Positions 1-5,047 of a stretch of 5,047 nucleotides of DNA are shown here, piece after piece (position 1 is the stretch's first letter; every line of letters starts with the position of its first letter). The stretch is from an uncultured Treponema sp. (lineage in GTDB: Bacteria; Spirochaetota; Spirochaetia; Treponematales; Treponemataceae). The translations under genes were made by a program, and so were the position numbers. The stretch is taken from assembly GCA_937902445.1 (NCBI GenBank), contig CALELJ010000017.1:1-5047 (forward strand). The letters are read 5' to 3'. The notes beneath the pieces are model-generated. The model saw only the letters and a list, made by a program, of their open reading frames with translations. It ran no database searches and had not been told where the DNA came from.

Positions 1-906
1 GTTTATGCAGGCAACCAGGATTATGGCAAACATGATGACGATGAGAAGTGCCTTTGTCGATGCAAAATTTTCAAACTGAGAAGCATTTGCCTGCTGCCAG
101 GTTTCAACTTCGCTAGCGGCAAGCAAAGGATCGGCAAGAAGTTTAATTCTCACCCTGGAACATATATCAAAAAGATTTCTGCTGAATGAATCTTCTGTTT
201 CAAGGCCGACTACAAATCTTGAAGAAGATGGTGCAACAGCACCAAATGCATCTTCAAGCGGAATGAAAACCCACAGCGCATCCAGTTCCTGATAGCCGCA
301 GGAAACAATGCCTGTCACTGTAAAAGATGAGACTTTCGGAACAAATTTTGTTCCGTTTGAATTCATTGTAATGAGCCTGACGGTGTCTCCAGGATGAAGA
401 CCAAGAATTTCAGAAAGCTTCTGGCCTATGACCGCGCTGCGTTTTTTTGACAGATCTGCATCTCCTTCGACGACATTGAACAATGATGAGAAATAGGGAT
501 CTGCGGCAAAAACATCTTTTTTGACACCGCGGAAAGTGGCTCCGGTTCTATAGGATTTCCCGGTAGCAAGGGCCATTCCCTGTACTTCAGGATGAACGTT
601 CACAACACCATCAATGGCAGAAAACAGATTCGAAAGTTCAACAAAGGATCCGGTAGAAGCAAGATATTCACAGTCAGCCGGAACAGAAACCTGAATGTCA
701 TGGGTGGAAAGATGAATCATACGTCCCGTCATACCGGCAATCATGCCTGAACTGACAGAACTCAATGCGACAAGCGGAATGAGGCTGACCGCTATGCATA
801 TCACTGCCCCAAGCAGCGACCTGCGTCCTGTAGAGCCGCCCTTTCCAGATGAACCGTGTGAGAAAAAAACTTTTTTAGCATATAGAAAACTGCAGGCTAT
901 GTTCAT
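1..906 (-). CDS. lolE: LolC/LolE-family lipoprotein-releasing permease, second copy (partial, C-terminus outside window)
   Basis: Inner-membrane permease subunit of the lipoprotein-releasing ABC complex. The frame is open for 302 codons from ATG at 906 to the window edge. The N-terminus (MNIACSFLYAKK) resembles the cytoplasmic lead of LolC/E proteins. A first membrane helix lies at about residues 30-53, followed by a long MacB-type periplasmic domain (about 55-280) with the family-like stretch SFTVTGIVSCGYQELDA at 194-210. The second helix begins at about 284 (TKALLIVIMFAIILVACIN) and is cut at the point where the other permease in this window reads VVAINIF. The two permeases align around TWQQAN/TWQDYN just before this helix. 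The remaining two helices and the coupling region should lie beyond the window. The start overlaps the lolD stop as ATGA (906-903). The nearest GGAG is 12 nt upstream, too far for good initiation, so reinitiation is likely. Gene order (permease, ATPase, permease) favours the LolE position, but sequence alone does not separate LolE from LolC here. Confidence 0.88.
   Translation of the reverse strand, partial: MNIACSFLYAKKVFFSHGSSGKGGSTGRRSLLGAVICIAVSLIPLVALSSVSSGMIAGMTGRMIHLSTHDIQVSVPADCEYLASTGSFVELSNLFSAIDGVVNVHPEVQGMALATGKSYRTGATFRGVKKDVFAADPYFSSLFNVVEGDADLSKKRSAVIGQKLSEILGLHPGDTVRLITMNSNGTKFVPKVSSFTVTGIVSCGYQELDALWVFIPLEDAFGAVAPSSSRFVVGLETEDSFSRNLFDICSRVRIKLLADPLLAASEVETWQQANASQFENFASTKALLIVIMFAIILVACIN
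903..906 (-). other. ATGA stop/start overlap of lolD and lolE
   Basis: The lolE ATG (906-904) and lolD TGA (905-903) share two bases. With no well-spaced Shine-Dalgarno before the ATG, lolE translation probably depends on ribosomes that have just finished lolD. Confidence 0.85.
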
Positions 907-1586
907 TTCTCAACAAGGGCTCCATTTTCAAGGGAATATCTTATGTCACCTTTTGAGGCAAGATTCATGTCATGGGTGACAAGAACAAGAGTCTTGTTGA
1001 ATTTTTCTGACAGCGAAAAAAGCATGTCTCCAATGATGAGTGCATTTTCCGGATCAAGATTTCCTGTAGGTTCGTCAGCAAGGATCAACTCAGGATCATT
1101 CACAAGACTTCTTGCAACGGCAACCCTCTGCCTTTCACCACCAGAAAGCTGTGAAGGAAGATGGTCTTTTCTATCGTAAAGTCCGACTTCATCAATCAAT
1201 GTCTTTGCCTTCTCCATGGCATCTTTCTTTTTCATTCCTGCCATATAGGCCGGGAGAAAAATATTTTCAACCGCAGTGAAATCCTTCAGCAGGTAATGGA
1301 ACTGGAAAATCAGACCAAGACTTTTTTTCCTGAAATCGTTGATCTGCCTGCTGTTCATCAATTTCATGTCATTATCATTAATTATTACGGATCCAGAAGT
1401 CACGGTATCAAGACCACCGATCATGTTAAGCAGTGTTGATTTTCCGCATCCGCTTTTACCTACGATGACACAACGCTGACCGGCAAAAAGCGAAAGGTTG
1501 AGGTTGGAAAGAATTTTAAGTTCCGTTCCGCCTGAAACATAATTTTTACAGACATCCTTCAGTTCAAGAATAATTTTTTCATTCAT
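903..1586 (-). CDS. lolD: Lipoprotein-releasing system ATP-binding protein LolD
   Basis: Cytoplasmic ATPase that powers release of lipoproteins from the inner membrane; in the known complex two copies pair with LolC and LolE. It has 227 residues, the usual LolD length. The ABC motifs are in order: Walker A GKSGCGKST (43-51), Q-loop with Gln95, signature LSGGERQR (147-154), Walker B LILADE (167-172), D-loop NLD (176-178) and H-loop His205 in LVTHD. The segment FQFHYLLKDFTAVEN (94-108) is close to the FxxQFHxLLxxFTAxEN stretch typical of LolD, which separates it from FtsE and general MacB ATPases. All catalytic residues are present. The ATG at 1586 lies inside the end of the upstream permease gene (8-bp overlap), 9 nt after a strong GGAGG. 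The stop overlaps the start of the next permease. Confidence 0.96.
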   Translation of the reverse strand: MNEKIILELKDVCKNYVSGGTELKILSNLNLSLFAGQRCVIVGKSGCGKSTLLNMIGGLDTVTSGSVIINDNDMKLMNSRQINDFRKKSLGLIFQFHYLLKDFTAVENIFLPAYMAGMKKKDAMEKAKTLIDEVGLYDRKDHLPSQLSGGERQRVAVARSLVNDPELILADEPTGNLDPENALIIGDMLFSLSEKFNKTLVLVTHDMNLASKGDIRYSLENGALVEK

Positions 1587-2802
1587 CTCTCAGCACCTCC
1601 GCAACAGTCATCTTAAGGACATTCCTTCCAGCCAGAAAGGAAGCAACAAAGGCCGACAGGAGACCAAAAAGGAAAATCATGGCAACCTCAGACGGAAAAT
1701 TTCTTGCAGGAATTCTTGCATAGGCAAGGAACATGGAATTGCCCGTAACATTTCCAGCAAACCTGAAAATCGCGGCAATATTATGACTTACAGCAAGACC
1801 AAGAATCAGTCCGGGAACAGCTCCAAGCACTCCAGTTTTCAACCCCTGCAGAAGGAAGACATTACCTATGCTCCGGGGATTTCCTCCCAACGCAGAAAGC
1901 ACCGCAATATCATCTTTCCTTTCAAATACAAGACGCCTCATTGAATTGAAAATGTTTATGGCAACGACAAGAAAAATAAGCGTTACAAGAATGAAAAGAA
2001 TTGTCTTTTCCATGCGGAGAACTCCAAAGAAGCTCCTGTTGTAATCCTGCCACGTCACAGCTTTTGTACCTGGAAATTTTTCTTCGATTGACCTGGCAAA
2101 AGCATAAGAACGATTCTCTGATTTAAGTTTTATGCCAAAAATTTTTTCATTCCCTTTGCTGAAATATTTTCCGGCAGCATCACTGCTTACAAAAGAATAC
2201 CCGGCATTGATGTCCGCATATCCGCAAAAGAAAATTCCTGCAACCGTGAATTCCCTGTTTTCAGACAGAAGTTCCCTGTCACTGGAACCGCTTAAGGCCG
2301 CTATGTTTACCCGGCTTCCTTTTCGCAATCCAAGATTATAGGCAATTGTATTTCCGATTATAATGGAGTCAGGCTTCGACAGATCAAACCTTCCGGAAAC
2401 AATCTTCAGCTCCCTGGCGAAACCTTTGTCAATCTGACTTATATCTTCAGGGACAGCCCTTATGATTGAAGCAGACTGAAGACCCCTCCTGCTGACCATA
2501 AGTCCCTGGGCTTCATGGAATTCCACTGTGCACAGTACATTGTTCCGGCTGCAAAATTCGAGAAATTCTTTTTCCATGTCAGAAGAAACATTTGAGACCC
2601 GTACATGGTACGAAGATATTTCCATTATGGAATCTTTGAAACTCATCTGAAAGCCATTCATCACAGCCATCACGACGATGAGGGACATTACGCCTATGCA
2701 TACACCGGCAGAAGCAATCCATGAAGTAACGGCAGTTCTTCCTTTTCTGTCAACTTTAGCCAGTCTTTTTGAAACGAAAAAAACCCAGTTAAAATCCGAC
2801 AT
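1579..2802 (-). CDS. lolC: LolC/LolE-family lipoprotein-releasing permease, first copy
   Basis: Inner-membrane permease subunit of the LolCDE transporter, complete at 407 residues, the normal family length. The N-terminus FNWVFFVSKRLAKVDRKGR precedes helix 1 (about 27-49), which carries the family-typical end VMAVMNGFQ. A periplasmic MacB-like domain follows (about 50-265), with REFTVAGIFFCGYADINAG at 183-201, just after a loop (about 170-182) at the position of the LolA-contacting Hook of E. coli LolC. Helix 2 is at about 266-285, then the cytoplasmic coupling segment RRLVFERKDDIAVLSALGG (289-307), helix 3 at about 312-342 and helix 4 at about 372-391. The FtsX-type C-terminal half is intact. 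The ATG at 2802 is set by an AAGGAA 5 nt upstream and sits 2 bp after the previous stop. The first place in a permease-ATPase-permease set corresponds to lolC in E. coli; LolC versus LolE is assigned by position only. Confidence 0.9.
   Translation of the reverse strand: MSDFNWVFFVSKRLAKVDRKGRTAVTSWIASAGVCIGVMSLIVVMAVMNGFQMSFKDSIMEISSYHVRVSNVSSDMEKEFLEFCSRNNVLCTVEFHEAQGLMVSRRGLQSASIIRAVPEDISQIDKGFARELKIVSGRFDLSKPDSIIIGNTIAYNLGLRKGSRVNIAALSGSSDRELLSENREFTVAGIFFCGYADINAGYSFVSSDAAGKYFSKGNEKIFGIKLKSENRSYAFARSIEEKFPGTKAVTWQDYNRSFFGVLRMEKTILFILVTLIFLVVAINIFNSMRRLVFERKDDIAVLSALGGNPRSIGNVFLLQGLKTGVLGAVPGLILGLAVSHNIAAIFRFAGNVTGNSMFLAYARIPARNFPSEVAMIFLFGLLSAFVASFLAGRNVLKMTVAEVLRDE
1594..1600 (-). promoter_or_regulatory. 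Strong Shine-Dalgarno of lolD inside the lolC coding region
   Basis: The minus strand reads GGAGGTG, the longest match to the 16S anti-Shine-Dalgarno noticed at a start in the window, with GGAGG 9 nt before ATG 1586. It lies within the codons for the last residues of the first permease. Confidence 0.8.
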
Positions 2803-2804
2803 GG

Positions 2805-3764
2805 CTATTCCTTATAAATGAAGAATTTCTCTTCAACTTTCAGACCATCGACAATCTTTGACCTGACCGCATTTCCGCCGGAAAAGAACACTGATTCATA
2901 ATAGGAATCGTCATCAAGCATCTGTGTCTCAAGTCTGAGTTTGCCGTCTTCATAATATTTAACATCAGGCGTCTTTGAATTCTCAGTATAAAAATATTTT
3001 TTTTCGTGGGTATAGACAACTACGTCCTTTATTCTTCCTGTCGTATCGTTTTTTTTCTGTTCGTAATATTCTTCTTTATCTGAAATCACACGCTTTTCAT
3101 CGTCATACTCAAAGTAGGAAATTTTTGAAAGATTTCTTTTTTCCGTTTTTTCCTCAGTCTCCGATTTCTCACCATTTTCTACTGCTTTTTCAACAGAATA
3201 CAAAGATATCTTTACCGGAACTTTTTCACTGTCATATACAATGTCGGAAAAGGTATTTTCCTTGAAGTCCTCTTCCGTCATGAAAATATTGCTTTCAGTG
3301 TAATACCAGTTTCTCCTGGAAAGCATGACAGAATCAGCAACATTGGAAGCAACCTTCCAGTCTATTTCCTCTATCATCCTGAATGAATTGTCGTATTTTA
3401 TTCTGGAAACAACTTCAGCATTTTTCGAAATCACGCTGGAACGTTCACCTTCCATCTCGCCGACAAAAAACTTTTCATCATCGTATTCATACAGCTTGAG
3501 TTTATTTTTTGTATCGGTGAAATATCTTTCAGCAACAGATTCCTTTTCAGTCTCCTCATTTTCGTCTTCGGGAGAATATTGAAGGTCATCAAAATTATAT
3601 TCACCGCTTTCATAGCCAAGAAATTTTAAAAGTTCGATTCTCTTTTCAATGACTTCAGGATCAGAGGTGACATTTCTTTTGATAAGGTCTGCGTACCTCT
3701 GCTGTCTTTCTGAGATGATTGGAAATAAAAGATAAAGGCTTAATGAAGCTGTAACAATATCCAT
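2805..3764 (-). CDS. Unidentified acidic Tyr/Glu/Lys-rich protein with hydrophobic N-terminus, between ftsY and lolC
   Basis: I do not recognise a family. The product has 319 residues. Residues 3-17 (IVTASLSLYLLFPII) form one short hydrophobic stretch that could be a signal sequence or membrane anchor, but there is no positive residue before it and no clear cleavage site. The protein contains no cysteine, so it cannot be a lipoprotein. A helical-looking part (18-50) leads into an acidic stretch (65-78, EDENEETEKE). Recurrent Tyr-Asp units follow: YEYDDEK (92-98), IKYDNSFRM (122-130), IVYDSEK (175-181), FEYDDEK (218-224) and KYYEDGKLRLE (269-279). They resemble the beta-hairpin units of YD/MORN-like proteins, but spacing is irregular. 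A Glu/Lys linker (194-211) splits the repeats. The start is well fixed: the frame has a stop a few codons upstream and no other start in between, although the Shine-Dalgarno is poor. It lies 4 bp after ftsY and 2 bp before lolC, so co-expression with both is likely. Local G+C is lower than in ftsY. Confidence 0.85.
   Translation of the reverse strand: MDIVTASLSLYLLFPIISERQQRYADLIKRNVTSDPEVIEKRIELLKFLGYESGEYNFDDLQYSPEDENEETEKESVAERYFTDTKNKLKLYEYDDEKFFVGEMEGERSSVISKNAEVVSRIKYDNSFRMIEEIDWKVASNVADSVMLSRRNWYYTESNIFMTEEDFKENTFSDIVYDSEKVPVKISLYSVEKAVENGEKSETEEKTEKRNLSKISYFEYDDEKRVISDKEEYYEQKKNDTTGRIKDVVVYTHEKKYFYTENSKTPDVKYYEDGKLRLETQMLDDDSYYESVFFSGGNAVRSKIVDGLKVEEKFFIYKE
2808..2813 (-). promoter_or_regulatory. 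Shine-Dalgarno of lolC
   Basis: The minus strand reads AAGGAA, 5 nt before ATG 2802. It is formed by the last codons (AAG GAA) of the upstream unknown gene, so ribosomes ending that gene pass directly over the lolC start. Confidence 0.75.
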
Positions 3765-3768
3765 TTGC

Positions 3769-4641
3769 TTACAATCCGATGAATTCGTCTACATATTTTT
3801 CTGAATCAAATCCGGCAATATTTTCATATTTCTCACCGGTACATACAAAAAGCGCCGGAATTCCAAGATCGCGGCCAATGGTTACAAGACCTCCACCCTT
3901 TGCTGTCGAATCATACTTTGTAAGGATGAGGGCATCGACACCAACGGCTTCATGAAACACTTCCGCCTGGCGCACTGCATTTTGCCCTGTGGTTGCATCG
4001 ATGACTAAAATTTTCTTATAGCAGCCTTCATCTGCCTTTGAACGGCAAATCCTGTCGATTTTCTTAAGTTCATTCACGAGGTTTTCTTTATTGTGGAGTC
4101 TGCCGGCAGTATCCGCAAGAACAAGTCCGCCACCACCGGCACGGCATGCTTCGGCAGCATCAAAAACAACAGAAGAAGGATCACTGCCCATCTGGTGCTT
4201 AACGACTCTGATTCCAAGCCTTTCGCCATGCATGGAAATCTGATCAACAGCCGCAGCACGGAATGTATCAGAGGCAGCCATAATTACATTTTCTCCTCTG
4301 TCAGCATAGAGTTTTGCCATCTTGGCGACAGAAGTAGTTTTTCCAACGCCATTTACACCAAGAATCATCCACACGTTGACCTTGGACTTCTCAGGTGAAA
4401 ACTCAACAGCCTTAACCTGATCAAGAAGAAGTTTCTTCAACTCAGCGGAAATTTCACTTTGAGAATTGATCTTAGATTCCCTGCAAATATTCTCGAGCTG
4501 ATCGACAAGCATCACGGCATTTTTCGCACCGATATCTCCCTCAATCAGGGCATCCGTAAGGTCTTCAAAAAGTACTTCCGTATCCTTGTTTTTTCCCGCA
4601 AAGAGATTTTTGAATTTTTCCGCAAAAGAAAGTTTGCCCAT
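3769..4641 (-). CDS. ftsY: Signal recognition particle receptor FtsY
   Basis: SRP-type GTPase that docks the SRP-ribosome complex at the inner membrane and delivers nascent chains to SecYEG. It has 290 residues: a short N-terminal amphipathic lead (MGKLSFAEKFKNLF), the helical N domain (to about 88) with LFEDLTDALIEGDIGAK at 24-40, then the G domain. G-domain motifs are G1 GVNGVGKTT (95-103), G2 DTFRAAAVDQ (125-134), G3 DTAGR (177-181), G4 TKYD (241-244), closing loop TAKGG (246-250) and G5 CTGE (267-270). The C-terminal helix FDSEKYVDEFIGL is FtsY-like. There is no M domain, which excludes Ffh, and no long acidic A domain as in E. coli. I chose ATG 4641 because GGAGA lies 6 nt upstream and the protein then begins at the conserved lead. 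An in-frame ATG at 4695 would add 18 residues overlapping the upstream gene and is unlikely. Confidence 0.96.
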   Translation of the reverse strand: MGKLSFAEKFKNLFAGKNKDTEVLFEDLTDALIEGDIGAKNAVMLVDQLENICRESKINSQSEISAELKKLLLDQVKAVEFSPEKSKVNVWMILGVNGVGKTTSVAKMAKLYADRGENVIMAASDTFRAAAVDQISMHGERLGIRVVKHQMGSDPSSVVFDAAEACRAGGGGLVLADTAGRLHNKENLVNELKKIDRICRSKADEGCYKKILVIDATTGQNAVRQAEVFHEAVGVDALILTKYDSTAKGGGLVTIGRDLGIPALFVCTGEKYENIAGFDSEKYVDEFIGL

Positions 4642-4647
4642 ATTAAG

Positions 4648-4652
4648 TCTCC
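4648..4652 (-). promoter_or_regulatory. Shine-Dalgarno of ftsY
   Basis: The minus strand reads GGAGA, 6 nt before ATG 4641, within the 37-bp spacer. It decides the ftsY start in favour of 4641 over the in-frame ATG at 4695. Confidence 0.8.
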
Positions 4653-4678
4653 ATAGTTTGCAATTCACCAGAATGCCA

Positions 4679-5047
4679 TCATTCAGCAGCATCATCTTCA
4701 GTTACAGAAGCATCAATTTCATCTGTACCGGTATTTTCATTCTGCTCAACGGCAGGGAAAATTTTCTGAAGTTTCTTCTCTGATTTCTCAAGTTCAAGGG
4801 CCGATGCCTTATGTGCATTTTCCGGCAGAACGGAATTGGCCGCGTATAGATACCGGATAAGTTCAATACCAAACAGGCATGCACAGACAGTCGTTATGTT
4901 TGTTGCAATCTTTTTCGTCTTCTCCCACTTTTCAACCTCATCATCTGTCATAGCATCCTTTTCTTCATCTGTAAGAGGATTAAACTTTCTTGCAGAATCC
5001 GCATTGTAAAGCTTGCTAAGCTCATTGATTAACTTAGAATACTCAGA
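4679..5047 (-). CDS. Unidentified single-span membrane protein upstream of ftsY (partial, N-terminus outside window)
   Basis: The frame is open from the window edge to TGA at 4679, giving 122 visible residues. I do not recognise a family. In order it shows a charged helical part (1-22), a segment PLTDEEKDAM then DDEVEKWE (24-42), one likely membrane helix at about 47-69 (IATNITTVCACLFGIELIRY, with Glu62 and Arg65 near its end), and a tail rich in Glu, Asp, Ala and Lys that ends EDDAAE. The tail includes a possible short coiled coil (LELEKSEKKLQKIF). The segment before the helix resembles a stretch I associate with the flagellar cap protein FliD, but the helix and tail do not fit FliD. ATG at 4951 has AAGGA 4 nt upstream and could be an internal or true start, giving 90 residues; uninterrupted coding beyond it makes a longer protein more likely. 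It ends 37 bp before ftsY and probably shares its transcript. Confidence 0.75.
   Translation of the reverse strand, partial: SEYSKLINELSKLYNADSARKFNPLTDEEKDAMTDDEVEKWEKTKKIATNITTVCACLFGIELIRYLYAANSVLPENAHKASALELEKSEKKLQKIFPAVEQNENTGTDEIDASVTEDDAAE

Noticed and set aside
863..876. Possible frameshift signal (A6 followed by G and T7 on the coding strand) near the lolE start
   Set aside because: The codons read AAA AAA GTT TTT TTC, so the A AAA AAG heptamer is in the wrong phase for classical -1 slippage, and the frame continues intact.
743..1439. Plus-strand open frames opposite the lolE start and lolD
   Set aside because: They lie antisense to strongly supported genes with intact motifs, and their translations show no recognisable domain.
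903..1586. FtsE or MacB ATPase instead of LolD
   Set aside because: The Q-loop region FQFHYLLKDFTAVEN and the two flanking LolC/E permeases point to LolD; FtsE would pair with a single FtsX.
2975..3582. Plus-strand open frames rich in Phe/Ser opposite the unknown gene
   Set aside because: Their composition is the reverse complement of Glu/Lys-rich codons; no start signal or domain supports them, and the minus-strand frame fits exactly between its neighbours.
4642..4678. Promoter or terminator in the spacer before ftsY
   Set aside because: The 37-bp spacer shows only the Shine-Dalgarno; I see no hairpin with a T-run and no convincing -35/-10 pair.
4642..4695. In-frame upstream ATG at 4695 extending FtsY by 18 residues
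   Set aside because: It overlaps the end of the upstream gene, and the added residues do not look like FtsY. ATG 4641 has GGAGA at ideal spacing and fits the conserved lead.

Overview
All genes in this window lie on the minus strand and are packed head to tail, so transcription runs from high to low coordinates. In that order they are: the C-terminal part of an unidentified small membrane protein (entering at the right edge), ftsY, an unidentified acidic Tyr/Glu/Lys-rich protein with a hydrophobic N-terminus, and a permease-ATPase-permease set that reads as lolC-lolD-lolE (the last is cut off by the left edge). No RNA gene, mobile element, CRISPR array, promoter or terminator was recognised. 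There is no gene-free stretch longer than 37 bases.

The Lol proteins imply a diderm bacterium that sorts outer-membrane lipoproteins. Moderate G+C, a short FtsY without an acidic A domain, and ftsY linked to lolCDE through an unknown gene suggest a spirochaete, most likely Treponema-like. From memory, Borrelia burgdorferi also has ftsY close to its lolCDE genes. This is inference from gene content and not a measured phylogenetic placement.

Junctions are tight. There are 37 bp before ftsY, 4 bp between ftsY and the unknown gene, 2 bp between that gene and lolC, an 8-bp overlap lolC/lolD, and a 4-bp ATGA overlap lolD/lolE. This is the layout of a single translationally coupled operon. ftsY, lolC and lolD have clear Shine-Dalgarno sequences; the unknown gene and lolE do not.

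Functionally the operon joins two membrane-export steps. FtsY is the SRP receptor that brings nascent membrane and exported proteins to the translocon. LolCDE extracts mature lipoproteins from the outer leaflet of the inner membrane for delivery to the outer membrane. The unknown 319-residue gene between them, and the membrane protein upstream of ftsY, are the most interesting parts, because position suggests a role in the same envelope-biogenesis route but neither matches a family I can name.
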